From assembly GCF_003627075.1 (NCBI RefSeq), contig NZ_CP032630.1, positions 558,001 to 622,000 on the forward strand: a DNA stretch of 64,000 nt. Direction: 5' to 3'. The position numbers and the translations under genes were made by a program. Position 1 is the stretch's first letter. Each line of letters begins with the position of its first letter. Below the pieces are notes generated by a model that did not search any database, was not told the DNA's origin, and saw nothing but the letters and a program-made list of their open reading frames with translations. This document shows, in pieces, positions 1-11,832 of this stretch. Source of the DNA: Protaetiibacter intestinalis (lineage in GTDB: Bacteria > Actinomycetota > Actinomycetes > Actinomycetales > Microbacteriaceae).

Positions 1-9
1 AATAGGGCC

Positions 10-594
10 ATGTCCGCTGTCGCCGAAGCCCCCGAGCTCGAGACCGTCAACCTGCAGAACGGCCTCTCCTGCTCGATCCCCGCCGACTCCCCGCTCGCGA
101 AGCTGCTGCGCAGCAAGCGCACCTGGACCGGTCCGAGCGCCCAGGAGCGCCTCGGCATCCTGCGCCGCGCGAAGTCGGTCGCCATCGTGGGCGCCTCGCC
201 GAACCCGGCGCGCTCCTCGTACTTCGTCGCCACCTACCTGCAGCAGTCGAGCGACTACGACCTGTACTTCGTGAACCCGAACGCGACCGAGATCCTCGGG
301 CAGCCCGTGTACAAGTCGCTCGCCGATCTGCCCGTGGTGCCCGACATCGTGGATGTCTTCCGCCGCGGCAGCGACATCCCCTCCGTCATCGACGACGTCG
401 TCGCGATCGGCGCGAAGACGATCTGGGTGCAGCTCGGCATCTGGAACGAGGAGGCCGCCTACTACGGCGAGTCGAAGGGCCTCACCGTGGTGATGGACCG
501 CTGCATCAAGGTGGAGCACGCGCGCTTCAACGGCGGGCTGCACCTGCTCGGCTTCGACACCGGGCAGATCACCTCGCGCAAGACGATCCGCTGA
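10..594 (+). CDS. CoA-binding domain protein (YccU-like)
   Basis: A 194-residue protein with one Rossmann-type CoA-binding domain (about residues 50-165), recognised from the nucleotide-loop segment AIVGASPNPARSS and the later NPN and WVQLG segments of the succinyl-CoA-ligase-like CoA_binding family. These stand-alone proteins are cytosolic; they bind CoA, but no reaction is established. The ATG at 10 is the first in frame, and with nine bases before it I cannot judge a ribosome-binding site or a longer start. It ends nine bases from the convergent lipoprotein gene. Family assignment is firm, role unknown. Confidence 0.85.
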   Translation: MSAVAEAPELETVNLQNGLSCSIPADSPLAKLLRSKRTWTGPSAQERLGILRRAKSVAIVGASPNPARSSYFVATYLQQSSDYDLYFVNPNATEILGQPVYKSLADLPVVPDIVDVFRRGSDIPSVIDDVVAIGAKTIWVQLGIWNEEAAYYGESKGLTVVMDRCIKVEHARFNGGLHLLGFDTGQITSRKTIR

Positions 595-603
595 GGCGCG
601 AGG

Positions 604-1113
604 TCACAGCGCGGGGGCGCTGACCTCGTTGCGTGCGCCGTTGTCGGTCACCGAGCCGAGGCGGCCGCCCGCCGACACCTCGTTGTCGTTTCCGTCGAAG
701 ACGAGCGAGCCGATGCCGGCCGAGCTCGTCACCTCGTTGCGGTCGCCCGCGATCGTCACGGCGCCGATGAGGCCCGACTCGACGTCGTTGTCCTGGCCCT
801 CGATCGACAGCGTGCCGAGCGAGGCGGCCGTCACCTCGAGGCCGTCGCCGCGCACGACGAGGGCGCCGACATCGCCGGCCACCACCTCGATGTCCTGCCC
901 CTGCACCGTGAGGGTGTCGCAGTCGCCGATGACGTGATCGCCCGGCTGGTCGATCACGAGCTCGCCGTCGCATCCGCCGGGCGCCTCGGGCGCGAGCGTC
1001 TCGCCGGGCTCGAGCGTCGACCCCTGTTCGGGCACGATCGGCGGCAGCACGACGCATCCGCCGAGTGCGAGGGCGGCGAGCAGCAGCACGGGGGCGGCGG
1101 CGCGGCGCGACAT
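604..1113 (-). CDS. Lipoprotein with DUF3060-like repeats
   Basis: A 169-residue protein. It opens with a lipoprotein signal (hydrophobic stretch 8-17, lipobox LGGC with Cys20), so it should be anchored on the outer face of the membrane. After an acidic, Pro-rich linker, residues 50-165 repeat short units ending in N/D-D/E-V (NDVES, NEVTS, NEVSA) about every 20 residues. This is the pattern of a small beta-solenoid and matches DUF3060. Its ATG overlaps the upstream stop (TGATG), so it is translationally coupled to the secreted protein before it. No enzymatic motif is visible; a structural or binding role is inference. Confidence 0.75.
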   Translation of the reverse strand: MSRRAAAPVLLLAALALGGCVVLPPIVPEQGSTLEPGETLAPEAPGGCDGELVIDQPGDHVIGDCDTLTVQGQDIEVVAGDVGALVVRGDGLEVTAASLGTLSIEGQDNDVESGLIGAVTIAGDRNEVTSSAGIGSLVFDGNDNEVSAGGRLGSVTDNGARNEVSAPAL

Positions 1114-2069
1114 CAACCCACCCGGGTGAGCAGCCACACCGTCATGTTGGAGGCGGAGCCGCCGACGCACGTCTGGTAGTAGCCGTCGTAGCCGGCCGGC
1201 ACCGCGGATGCGTCGCTGCCGTAGGCGAGTCCGCCGACGCGGCCCGCCACCTGGAAGCTGCCATAGCCGGGGATGTCGACGCGCGCGCCCGTGCCGAGGC
1301 CCGACCAGGCGCGCCCGCCGCACGACCAGTGCTCGGCCGCGTAGAAGGCGCCGCCCAGGTAGGCGGCGATGTTCGCGAAGTTCACCGAGCCGCGGCACGC
1401 GTCGACCTCCGCCTGGCCGCCCGTCGTCCAGATGCTCTCGACGTACGGGCCGATCGCCTGCACCCGGCCGGTGCCCGCGGCGACGGTGCGTCCGGCCGCC
1501 TGCTGCGCCGCAAGCTGCGCGGCGCGGGCCGCCGCCTCGGCGGCGAGCCTCGCCTGCTCGGCCTCCCACGCGGCGACGGCCGCGTCGAGCCGCTCGACCC
1601 CCTGGCCGAGGCGCTCGACGAGCGCGGCCGAGCCGCCGTCGGAGGCGCCCTCGACCCCGCCGCCCAGCGCGGCGAGCAGCCGCACCCGCTCGGCCCCCGC
1701 CTCCGCGGCGGCGATGTCGGCGGCGAGCGCCTCCCGCGCGGACTCGTCGAGCACGTGCCCGGCCGCGGCGGCGTGGGCGGTGCGGGCCGCCTCGGTCGCC
1801 TCGCGCAGGGCGGCGACGGGGTCGGATGCCGTGGACGCCGTGGCGACGGCGGGCGCGGCGGGCGTCGTGAAGGCGACCGGCTCGAGGCGATCGGCCCCGG
1901 CATCCGCCGCACCGAAACCGCCCACCGCCACCGCGACAGCGGCACCGAGGACGAGCGCGCGTGCGGCGTGCCCGTGGACCTTCGGCGCGACGACCGGCGC
2001 GGGGCGCGGCATCCGGTGCCGGGCGTGGGCAGCCCGGCCGAAGGGTGGGTGCCCGATGAACGCCGTCAT
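1113..2069 (-). CDS. Secreted protein with Ala-rich coiled coil and Cys-containing C-terminal domain
   Basis: About 318 residues. A basic N-terminus followed by a hydrophobic Ala/Val stretch and an ADAGA cleavage-like site indicate export. The middle (about 85-205) is Ala/Glu/Arg-rich and predicted to be a long helical coiled coil. The last 110 residues form a Gly/Tyr-rich globular part with three cysteines (DACRGS, HWSCGG, YQTCVGG), typical of disulfide-stabilised exported domains. I chose the ATG at 2069 because GGAG lies 8 bases upstream; a GTG three codons earlier and an ATG 19 codons later are alternatives. It is first in a two-gene operon with the DUF3060-like lipoprotein. Family not recognised. 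Confidence 0.65.
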   Translation of the reverse strand: MTAFIGHPPFGRAAHARHRMPRPAPVVAPKVHGHAARALVLGAAVAVAVGGFGAADAGADRLEPVAFTTPAAPAVATASTASDPVAALREATEAARTAHAAAAGHVLDESAREALAADIAAAEAGAERVRLLAALGGGVEGASDGGSAALVERLGQGVERLDAAVAAWEAEQARLAAEAAARAAQLAAQQAAGRTVAAGTGRVQAIGPYVESIWTTGGQAEVDACRGSVNFANIAAYLGGAFYAAEHWSCGGRAWSGLGTGARVDIPGYGSFQVAGRVGGLAYGSDASAVPAGYDGYYQTCVGGSASNMTVWLLTRVG

Positions 2070-2274
2070 CTTCCACACTCCGCTCGTGGCGTCGCGGCGG
2101 GTTCACCGTGACGTCTGCTGTTGAGACGGGTGCGGAGGTTTTCGGGTCACCTCCGGTTTGTACCCCCTCAGTGTGCCTCGTGTACCCCGTCGTCGGCAAT
2201 GGGGAATCCGACCGGATGCCACGGCAGCGTTACCGTGTGTTGCATTCCGTCACGAAGCGGACACCGCGCGGGGC

Positions 2275-2280
2275 TAGCGT
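2275..2280 (+). promoter_or_regulatory. Leaderless -10 element (TAGCGT) of the sulfurtransferase gene
   Basis: TAGCGT ends seven bases before the ATG at 2287, which puts the predicted transcription start on the start codon itself. No Shine-Dalgarno sequence lies in between. Confidence 0.55.
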
Positions 2281-2286
2281 GCTGGC

Positions 2287-3162
2287 ATGACCGACACACC
2301 CGTGCTCACGAGCCAGCTCGTCTCGACGCAGTGGCTGGCCGACCACCTCGGCACCGAGGGGCTGCTCGTCGTCGACGCCTCCGTCGCCGCGTTCACGCGC
2401 CCCGACGGGCGCAGCGGCTACCTGAGCGGGCACGAGCAGTACCTGCTCGAGGGCCACGTGCCGGGCGCCGTGTTCGCCGACCTCATCGAGGAGTTCTCCG
2501 ACCCGGAGGGCGACTACCCCTTCACGCGACCGGATGCGGAGCGCTTCGCGGCGGCGGCCGGCGCGCTCGGCGTCGGCCCGGGCACGACCGTCGTCGCGTA
2601 CGACACCGCGGTCGGCCAGTGGGCCTCGCGGCTGTGGTGGCTGTTCCGCGCCTTCGGCTACGACGACGTCGCGGTGCTCGACGGCGGCCTCGCCAAGTGG
2701 CGGGCCGAGGGTCGCGAGCTCGGCCGCGGCCACATCGAGCCGACCCCGGCGGAGTTCACGGCATCCGAGCGCCCCGAGCTCTGGGTGTCGAAGCAGGACG
2801 TGGAGGCCGTGGTGCGGGGCGAGCGCGAGGCGGCGCTCGTGTGCTCGACGCCGCCGAAGGAGTTCAGCGGCGAGGCCGTCACCCGGGTGCGCGCGGGCCA
2901 CATCCCGGGGTCGAGCTCGGCGCCGGCCGGGTTCCTCGTCGACCGCGAGACGAACGCGCTGCTGGATGCCGAGGGGCTGCGCGCGCGGCTCGCCCCCGCG
3001 CTCGGCGCGCCGCAGATCATCACCTACTGCGGCGGGGGCATCGCCGCGACCTCGGCGGCCTTCGCGCTCACCCTGCTCGGCGAGCGCGCGGTGGCGGTGT
3101 ACGACGGCTCGCTCAACGAGTGGGCGGCCGACCCGGATGCGCCGCTCGTGACCGCGGACTGA
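2287..3162 (+). CDS. sseA: Sulfurtransferase (thiosulfate/3-mercaptopyruvate type, two rhodanese domains)
   Basis: A 291-residue protein with the tandem rhodanese architecture: a non-catalytic N-terminal domain (about 15-145) and a catalytic C-terminal domain (about 165-288). The persulfide-forming cysteine is Cys248 in ITYCGGGIAA, at the expected loop. The length matches the family (about 280-300). It transfers sulfur from thiosulfate or 3-mercaptopyruvate to an acceptor in the cytosol. The CGGGIA loop does not clearly separate the two substrate classes, so the gene symbol is tentative. The start is supported by the leaderless -10 at 2275. It converges with the DUF255 gene, 12 bases away. 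Confidence 0.85.
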   Translation: MTDTPVLTSQLVSTQWLADHLGTEGLLVVDASVAAFTRPDGRSGYLSGHEQYLLEGHVPGAVFADLIEEFSDPEGDYPFTRPDAERFAAAAGALGVGPGTTVVAYDTAVGQWASRLWWLFRAFGYDDVAVLDGGLAKWRAEGRELGRGHIEPTPAEFTASERPELWVSKQDVEAVVRGEREAALVCSTPPKEFSGEAVTRVRAGHIPGSSSAPAGFLVDRETNALLDAEGLRARLAPALGAPQIITYCGGGIAATSAAFALTLLGERAVAVYDGSLNEWAADPDAPLVTAD

Positions 3163-3174
3163 GCGGGGGCCGGC

Positions 3175-5019
3175 TCAGGCGAGCTGGGCGGCGAGGGCCG
3201 CCGGGTCTCCCGTGGGCAGTCGGCAGCTGAAGCCCTCGCACAGGTAGGCGGTGGCCGCGCCCGCGACCGGTGTGCGATCGGCGAACAGACCGAAGCCCGC
3301 CGCCGCGAACGCCTCGGCGGCGCGCTGCGGCAGGATCGCGAGGGTGCGGCCGGGCGCCGCCCAACCGCGGGCCGCATCGGCGAGCGGACCGTCCACGCCC
3401 GCGTCGTCGGGCAGCACCACGACGAGCTCCTCCGGGGGCGCCGCAAGCCGGGCCGCCACCGCGAGGGTCGCGCCGAAGGCGATCGGCCGCTCGAGCGCCG
3501 GGCCGAGCAGCGGCGCGATCGCGCGCTCCGCGGCGGCGGCGTAGCGGTCGTCGCCCGTCAACTCGAACATGCCGCGGGCGGCATCCGCGAGAAGCGCGGC
3601 ACCCGAGGGCGTCGCGCCCTCGCTCTGGTCGGCATCGACCTGGATGCCGCGCGCCGCGAGCACCGGGTCGCCGCCGCCGGGGGCGCGCACCTCGCCGTCA
3701 TCGAGGCAGGCGTCGAGCAGCTCGCGGGCCGTCACCGCGTAGGCGGGCTCCCCCGCCGCGAGCGCGAGCCGCAGCAGGCCGCCCGCGAGGCCGCCGTAGT
3801 CCTCGAGGGTCGCGGAGGCGTCCGAGACCCGCTCGCCGCGGCCCGCCCGCCGCAGCCGGGGACCGTCGGAGGTCGCCGCGAGCTGGGCGGCGAGCACGGC
3901 ATCCGCGGCCCGCGCCGCCGCCTCGATCCAGGCGGGGCGGGCGAAACGCACCCCGGCATCCGCGAGCGCGCCGATCGCCATGCCGTCGAGGCCCGCGAGC
4001 ACCTTCGCGTCGACGGCCGGCCGCGGCTGCGTCGCGCGCGCCGCGGCGTCGAGCGCGTAGTAGCCGCCCTCGACGCGCTCGCCGTCGACGAGGCTCTCCG
4101 AGTCCTGGGCGGAGGCGAAGGCGCCGTTCGGCAGGCGCAGCACCTCGAGCAGGAAGCCGGCCACGGCATCCGCGGTGCCCTCGTCGCCGAAGCCCGTCGC
4201 GAGGTCGAGCAGCTGGGCGTTGTCGGAGAGCATGCGCTCGTAGTGGGGTTCGGTCCAGTCGCGGCGCACGGCGTAGCGGAAGAAGCCGCCCTCGACGGGG
4301 TCGCGCAGCGCCTGGGCGGCGTCGTAGAGGCGGCGGCCGAAGGCGTCCGCCCCGGCGTCGCCGCGTCGCCCGCGCTCCGCGAGGAAGGCGATGACGGGCG
4401 CGTTCGGGAACTTCGCGTCGGCGCCGAAGCCGCCGTACTGCGGGTCCTCGAAGCTCGCGAGCTCGGCGACGGATGCGGAGAGCGCGTGCTCGCCGGGCAG
4501 CGCGGCGAGCGCCTCCTCGGGCCGGGCGGCGAGCGCCTCGGCGACCGCGGCGCCCGTCGCCTCCACCTCCGCGCGGCGCAGCGTCCACGCCTCCACGATC
4601 GCCTCGAGCACCTGCCGGAACGACGGCACCCCGTGCGCCGCGCGCGGCGGGAAGTAGGTGCCGGCGAAGAACACCCGACCCTCGGGGGTGGCGAACACGG
4701 TGAGCGGCCAGCCGAGCTGCGGTGTGAAGGCGCTCGCCGCGGCGAGGAAGGCGGCGTCGACCTCCGGATGCTCCTCGCGGTCCACCTTGATCGCCACGAG
4801 GTGCTCGTCGAGGTAGGCGGCGAGCTCGGGGTCGGAGAACGACTCGCGCGCCATCACATGGCACCAGTGGCAGGTGGCGTAGCCGATCGAGACCATGACC
4901 GGCACGTCACGGCGGGCGGCCTCGGCGAAGGCCTCCTCGCCCCACGGCCACCAGTCGACCGGGTTGCCCGCGTGCGAGAGCAGGTAGGGACTGATCGCGG
5001 ATGCGAGGCGCTTCCCCAT
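3175..5019 (-). CDS. DUF255/YyaL-type thioredoxin-fold protein
   Basis: A 614-residue cytosolic protein. The N-terminal thioredoxin-like DUF255 domain (about 1-165) carries the CxxC-like pair Cys50/Cys53 in [11 protein letters not shown] and the typical opening [13 protein letters not shown]. The remainder is an (alpha/alpha)6-barrel-like region with DNAQLLDL and QDSES motifs, as in the YyaL/SPATA20 family. Members are usually 650-700 residues, so this one is on the short side but keeps both parts. Function is unproven; a redox or sugar-epimerase-like role has been suggested. Its ATG is 11 bases from that of the divergent gene. Confidence 0.85.
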   Translation of the reverse strand: MGKRLASAISPYLLSHAGNPVDWWPWGEEAFAEAARRDVPVMVSIGYATCHWCHVMARESFSDPELAAYLDEHLVAIKVDREEHPEVDAAFLAAASAFTPQLGWPLTVFATPEGRVFFAGTYFPPRAAHGVPSFRQVLEAIVEAWTLRRAEVEATGAAVAEALAARPEEALAALPGEHALSASVAELASFEDPQYGGFGADAKFPNAPVIAFLAERGRRGDAGADAFGRRLYDAAQALRDPVEGGFFRYAVRRDWTEPHYERMLSDNAQLLDLATGFGDEGTADAVAGFLLEVLRLPNGAFASAQDSESLVDGERVEGGYYALDAAARATQPRPAVDAKVLAGLDGMAIGALADAGVRFARPAWIEAAARAADAVLAAQLAATSDGPRLRRAGRGERVSDASATLEDYGGLAGGLLRLALAAGEPAYAVTARELLDACLDDGEVRAPGGGDPVLAARGIQVDADQSEGATPSGAALLADAARGMFELTGDDRYAAAAERAIAPLLGPALERPIAFGATLAVAARLAAPPEELVVVLPDDAGVDGPLADAARGWAAPGRTLAILPQRAAEAFAAAGFGLFADRTPVAGAATAYLCEGFSCRLPTGDPAALAAQLA

Positions 5020-5033
5020 AGGCTCACCCTATG
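5017..5033. promoter_or_regulatory. Minimal divergent leaderless promoter pair
   Basis: The inverted repeat CATAGG-CTCAC-CCTATG contains both divergent start codons. On the plus strand TAGGCT (5019-5024) ends seven bases before the ATG at 5031. On the minus strand TAGGGT (5031-5026) ends seven bases before the ATG at 5019. Both transcripts are predicted to be leaderless, and each -35 region would lie inside the opposite gene. Confidence 0.55.
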
Positions 5034-5792
5034 CCGACGCCCGCGCCGTTAGCCGTGACGTACATCGGGGGCCCGACGGCGCTCGTCGAGTACGCGGGGC
5101 TGCGGGTGCTGCTCGACCCGACGTTCGACGAGCCGCGGCACTACCCGCGGGCCGGGCTGCGGAAGACGGCGGGGCCGGGGCTCCCCGCATCCGCCATCGA
5201 GCCGGTCGACGTCGTGCTCGTCTCGCACCACGGGCACGCCGACAACCTCGACGACGCGGGGCGCGAGCTGGCGCTGCGGGCACCGCTGGTGCTGTCGACG
5301 CCCGAGGCGCAGGCGGCGCTCGGCGGGCCCGTCGTGGGGATGCGGCCCTGGCAGACGCACGCGCTCGGCGAGGTGACGGTGACGGCGCTGCCGGGGCGGC
5401 ACGGACCGCGGCCGCTGCGGCCGCTCGTCGGGCCGGTCACGAGCTTCCTGCTGAGCGCACCCGGCGAGCCGACCGTCTACGTCTCGGGAGACAACTCCTC
5501 CCTCGCGCTCGTGCGCGCCGCGGCGAAGCGCGTGGGCCCGGTCGGGGTGGCGTTCCTCTTCGCGGGGGCCGCGCGCGTCGCGCCCGTGCCGGTCGCGCTC
5601 ACCCTCACCGCCGCACGCGCGGTACAGGCGGCGCGCATCCTGGGCGCCCGCCGCGTCGTCGGCCTGCACGTCGAGGACTGGGCCCACTTCTCCGAGAGCC
5701 GCGCCGACCTCGAGAAGGCCTTCACCGACGCGGGCCTCGCCGAACTCCTCGTTCCCACCCCCCGTGGCGAGCGCACAGCCATCCCGCTCTAG
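5031..5792 (+). CDS. Metallo-beta-lactamase-fold hydrolase (UlaG-like)
   Basis: A 253-residue metal-dependent hydrolase fold. It begins with the beta-sandwich signature YIGGPTALVEYAGLRVLLDP and carries the metal motif HxHxDN (His67, His69, Asp71 in SHHGHADN). Later metal-site segments are VSGDN and the HVEDWAH ending. The size fits the UlaG-like branch of the superfamily, whose members act on small phosphorylated or lactone substrates; the substrate here cannot be read from sequence. No signal peptide, so cytosolic. The start is fixed by the leaderless TAGGCT element. Confidence 0.85.
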   Translation: MPTPAPLAVTYIGGPTALVEYAGLRVLLDPTFDEPRHYPRAGLRKTAGPGLPASAIEPVDVVLVSHHGHADNLDDAGRELALRAPLVLSTPEAQAALGGPVVGMRPWQTHALGEVTVTALPGRHGPRPLRPLVGPVTSFLLSAPGEPTVYVSGDNSSLALVRAAAKRVGPVGVAFLFAGAARVAPVPVALTLTAARAVQAARILGARRVVGLHVEDWAHFSESRADLEKAFTDAGLAELLVPTPRGERTAIPL

Positions 5793-5796
5793 TCCC

Positions 5797-5856
5797 CGAA
5801 AGTACGTACTTTTGGGGTGAAATCGGGCCCGAACGGCCCAAAAGTGCGTACTTTCG
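5797..5856. repeat. Convergent-gene palindrome, family 1 copy A
   Basis: Two 20-base arms (5797-5816 and 5837-5856) pair at 19 of 20 positions around a 20-base loop that contains CGGGCCCG. Each arm holds the self-complementary AAAGTACG core. It lies between two convergent stop codons and could serve as a bidirectional terminator, although no U-tract follows. A near-identical copy is at 28351. Confidence 0.8.
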
Positions 5857-5873
5857 CGGAGGGGGGACGGACG

Positions 5874-8406
<2,533 letters not shown>

Positions 8407-8410
<4 letters not shown>

Positions 8411-9834
8411 CCGCGGCGTTCTGGGCGGATGCCGTGCTCGCCGCCACGGTCGCCGACGCCGCGTACGTGGTCGCCGCGCTGCTGTTCGTGCTGAGCCTCG
8501 CGGGGCTCAGCCGCCACGAGACGGCGCGGCGCGGCGTCGGCTTCGGGATCGCCGGCATGGCGATCGCGCTCGCCTCCACCGTGTGGGTGGTCGTGGCGAC
8601 CGGGTCGGTGGTGCCGCAGGGCGGCCTCGGGCTCACCCTGCTCGCGGCCGCCGTGCTCGTCGGCGGCGCGATCGGCCTGTGGCGCGCGCGGGTCGTCGAG
8701 ATGACGGGGATGCCCGAGCTCATCGCGCTGCTGCACTCCTTCGTGGGCCTCGCGGCCGTGCTCGTCGGCTGGAACGGCCACCTCGCCTCCGCCGGGATCC
8801 CGGCCGCGCTGCGCGACATCCACCACGCCGAGGTGTTCATCGGGGTGTTCATCGGCGGCGTGACGTTCACCGGCTCGATCGTCGCCTTCCTCAAGCTCTC
8901 GGGGCGCATCGGCTCGCGGCCGCTCATGCTGCCCGGCAAGAACGCGCTCAACATCGGGGCGCTCGTCGCCTTCGCCGGCCTCACCGTCTGGTACGTGCTG
9001 ACCCCGGAGCTGTGGCTGCTCGTCGCCGTCACGGCGCTCGCGCTGCTGCTCGGCTGGCACCTCGTCGCCTCGATCGGCGGCGGCGACATGCCGGTCGTCG
9101 TGTCGATGCTCAACAGCTACTCGGGCTGGGCGGCGGCCGCGGCGGGCTTCCTGCTGGACAACGACCTGCTCATCGTCACCGGTGCGCTCGTCGGCTCCTC
9201 GGGCGCCTACCTCTCCTACATCATGTGCAAGGCCATGAACCGCTCGTTCCTCTCGGTCATCGCGGGCGGGTTCGGCATCGTCGCACCGCGCGCCGGCGAG
9301 GAGGAGGCGGGCGAGCACCGCGAGATCGACGCGACCTCGGCGGCGGCGCTGCTCACGGCATCCCGCTCGGTCGTCATCACGCCCGGCTACGGCATGGCGG
9401 TCGCGCAGGCGCAGTACCCCGTCGCCGAGCTGACGGAGCGGCTGCGGGCGCGCGGGGTCGACGTGCGCTTCGGCATCCACCCCGTCGCGGGTCGCCTGCC
9501 CGGCCACATGAACGTGCTGCTCGCCGAGGCGAAGGTGCCGTACGACATCGTGCTCGAGATGGACGAGATCAATGACGAACTCGCCGAGACGGATGTCGTG
9601 CTCGTGATCGGCGCGAACGACACCGTGAACCCGGCGGCCGCCGAGGACCCGGGCTCCCCCATCGCGGGGATGCCGGTGCTGCGCGTGTGGGAGGCGACGA
9701 ACGTCATCGTCTTCAAGCGCTCGATGGCCTCCGGCTACGCGGGGGTGCCGAATCCGCTGTTCTTCCGCGAGAACGCGCAGATGCTGTTCGGCGACGCGAA
9801 GGAGCGCGTGGAGGACATCCTGCGCGCGCTGTAG
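8407..9834 (+). CDS. pntB: NAD(P) transhydrogenase subunit beta
   Basis: A 475-residue integral membrane subunit. Residues 1 to about 265 form the proton channel, with eight or nine hydrophobic helices and the conserved [12 protein letters not shown] segment. The C-terminal NADP-binding domain III (about 295-475) carries the [10 protein letters not shown] nucleotide loop and the closing [10 protein letters not shown]...PLF block. Translation starts at the GTG that overlaps the pntA stop, so the two subunits are coupled and made in step. The enzyme supplies NADPH and is fully supported by sequence. Confidence 0.95.
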
Positions 9835-9841
9835 CGAAGTC

Positions 9842-9893
9842 GCGGTTTCGGCCGGATGGCGCGGTTTCGCCGCCGCCATCCGGCCAAAACCGC
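9842..9893. repeat. Convergent-gene palindrome (family 2)
   Basis: Arms at 9842-9861 and 9874-9893 (20 bases, one mismatch) flank a 12-base loop. It lies between the convergent stops of pntB and the ABC permease and could terminate both. The stem contains the genome word GGATGG/CCATCC. Confidence 0.8.
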
Positions 9894-9901
9894 ACCACGG
9901 C

Positions 9902-10654
9902 TCAGCGGAAGCGGCGCCCCTCGTCGCGGCGGTAGAGCACGAGGGCGAGCGTCAGCAGCACGGCGCACCAGGCGAGGATGCCGCCCCACGCCCACCACGG
10001 CACCTCGCCACCCTGCACCGCGGCGATGACCACCTCGCGCGCCTGCCGCGAGGGCAGGAAGCGCGAGAGCACGTCGAGCCAGCCGGGGAACATGACCGGC
10101 GGCAGGAACAGCCCGCCGCCGAAGGCGAGCGCGAACATCACGATCTGCACGACCGCGATCGCCACCTTCATGGGCATCGCGTAGCCGATCGCGATCCCCG
10201 CGAACAGGAACGGCAGCGCGGAGGCCGCGAGCGCGAGCAGCCCGAGCACGAGGCCCGCGGCATCCGCGTGCGCCTGCGTCAAGGTGGCGCCCAGCACGAG
10301 CACGGGGATGAGCGCGGCGAGGCCGAGGGTGCCGGTCGAGAGCACCTGGGCCAGGATGCGGGCGACGGCCGGCGCCGGCAGGGTGCGCAGGTAGGGATCC
10401 CACGGGGTCTCGCGGGCCTGGGCGATCGAGATGCCGAAGCCGAACAGCGCGTTCGACATGAGGGCGAACACCATGAGCTGGATCACGGCCTGCGTCGCGA
10501 ACACGGGGTCGTCGGCGACCACCCGCTGCGGCACGATGAAGAACAGGAACGCGAGCGCCGGGAAGGCGAGCGAGCCGATCACCGCGATCGGCACCCGGAA
10601 GGTCTCGACGAGCGTGTAGCGCGTGTGCAGGGCGGTCAGACGCAGCGTGCTCAT
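9902..10654 (-). CDS. ABC transporter permease (ABC-2 type)
   Basis: A 250-residue membrane protein with six predicted hydrophobic helices (about 25-45, 60-80, 105-130, 140-165, 170-190, 225-243). Its organisation is that of ABC-2 exporters of the multidrug/bacteriocin-resistance kind. The start ATG overlaps the stop of the ATPase gene (ATGA), so permease and ATPase are co-translated and form one exporter. The operon order is membrane protein, winged-helix regulator, ATPase, permease. The exported compound cannot be predicted. Confidence 0.85.
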   Translation of the reverse strand: MSTLRLTALHTRYTLVETFRVPIAVIGSLAFPALAFLFFIVPQRVVADDPVFATQAVIQLMVFALMSNALFGFGISIAQARETPWDPYLRTLPAPAVARILAQVLSTGTLGLAALIPVLVLGATLTQAHADAAGLVLGLLALAASALPFLFAGIAIGYAMPMKVAIAVVQIVMFALAFGGGLFLPPVMFPGWLDVLSRFLPSRQAREVVIAAVQGGEVPWWAWGGILAWCAVLLTLALVLYRRDEGRRFR

Positions 10655-11535
10655 GCCGCGCTCCTCTCGGTCAGGGCGAGGAACGCCTCCTCGAGCGTCG
10701 CGCCGCGCACCTGCAGCCCCGTGAAGGGGATGCCGGATGCGACGAGCTCGCGCACGAAGGCGTCCGAGTCGTGCACGGCGAGCGAGACGCCCGTCTCGTC
10801 CGCGGCGGTCGCGACGACCCCCGCGAGCGCGGCCAGGCGCGCCGGCTCGGGCGTGGAGAGCCGCACCCACTGGTCGCCCACGCGGGCGAGCACGGCGTGC
10901 AGGCTGTCGTCGGCGACGACGCGGCCGTCGGCGATCACGACGACCCGCTCGGCGAGCGCCTCGATCTCCTCCAGGTAGTGGCTCGTGACGATGATCGACG
11001 CGCCCGCGGCGTGCTGGCGGCGGATGGCGTCCCACAGGGCGCGGCGGCCGTCGACGTCGAGCCCCGTGGTGGGCTCGTCGAGCAGCACGAGGCGAGGTCG
11101 GCCCACGAAGGCGAGGGCGACGCTCAGCCGGCGACGCTGTCCGCCCGAGAGCGCGCCGGTCTGGCGGCGCAGCAGCTCGGTGAGCCCGAACTCCTCCGCG
11201 AGCTCGGCGGTCGGCATCCGGTCGGCGAAGTGCCCGCCGACGAAGTCGATGACCTCGCCCACCCGCAGGGTCGCGGGCAGCGCCGTCTCCTGCGGGGTGC
11301 AGCCGAGGCGTTGCCGGGATGCCGCGTCGCGCGGGTCGCCGCCGAAGAGGCGCACGGTACCCGCGTGCGGGCGGCGCAGCCCCTGCAGCAGGGAGAGCAG
11401 GGTGGTCTTGCCTGCGCCGTTGGGGCCGAGCAGGCCGACGAGCTCCCCCTCGCCGACGGCGAGGTCGACGTCGTCGAGGGCGAGGATGTCGCCGAAGCGC
11501 CGGGTGACGCCGTCGAGGGCGGCGAGGGTGGTCAT
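10651..11535 (-). CDS. ABC transporter ATP-binding protein (DrrA/CcmA-like)
   Basis: A 294-residue ATPase with all motifs of an active ABC domain: Walker A GPNGAGKTT (about residue 36), Q-loop TPQE, signature LSGGQRRRLS, Walker B LVLLDEPTTGLD and the switch SHYLEE. The C-terminal extension (about 215-290) is the usual dimer-stabilising tail of DrrA-type exporters. It overlaps both neighbours by four bases, so the whole operon is translationally coupled. It powers the ABC-2 permease encoded next. Confidence 0.92.
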   Translation of the reverse strand: MTTLAALDGVTRRFGDILALDDVDLAVGEGELVGLLGPNGAGKTTLLSLLQGLRRPHAGTVRLFGGDPRDAASRQRLGCTPQETALPATLRVGEVIDFVGGHFADRMPTAELAEEFGLTELLRRQTGALSGGQRRRLSVALAFVGRPRLVLLDEPTTGLDVDGRRALWDAIRRQHAAGASIIVTSHYLEEIEALAERVVVIADGRVVADDSLHAVLARVGDQWVRLSTPEPARLAALAGVVATAADETGVSLAVHDSDAFVRELVASGIPFTGLQVRGATLEEAFLALTERSAA

Positions 11536-11828
11536 GGGGTTCCTCCGAGGAGTGATCTGAGCTGGGCGGTGTAGTCCTCGAACGCACGGCGCCCGGCCGT
11601 GCTGAGCGAGAGGTAGGTGACGGGCGAGCGGCCCTGGAAGGTCTTGTCGACGGCGAGGTAGCCGGCGTCCTCGAGCTTGCGCAGGTGCGTGGAGAGGTTG
11701 CCCGCGGTCATCGCGAGCAGCTCCTGCAGGCGGGGGAACGAGATCCGGTCGCCGGCGTCGAGCGCCGCGAGGGTCGCGCAGATGCGCAGGCGCGCCGAGG
11801 CGTGGATGACGGGGTCGAGTTCGTCCAT
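11532..11828 (-). CDS. Small winged-helix transcriptional regulator
   Basis: A 98-residue protein consisting of a single winged helix-turn-helix domain. The recognition region reads LLAMTAGNLSTHLRKLEDAGYL and the wing FQGRSPVTYLSLS, as in the PF13601-type (HTH_34) regulators that commonly accompany ABC exporters. It overlaps the ATPase gene by four bases. Because it sits inside the exporter operon and a CTTTG/CAAAG operator lies at the operon promoter (12480-12503), autoregulation is the natural reading; the inducer is unknown. Confidence 0.85.
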   Translation of the reverse strand: MDELDPVIHASARLRICATLAALDAGDRISFPRLQELLAMTAGNLSTHLRKLEDAGYLAVDKTFQGRSPVTYLSLSTAGRRAFEDYTAQLRSLLGGTP

Positions 11829-11832
11829 GGCG

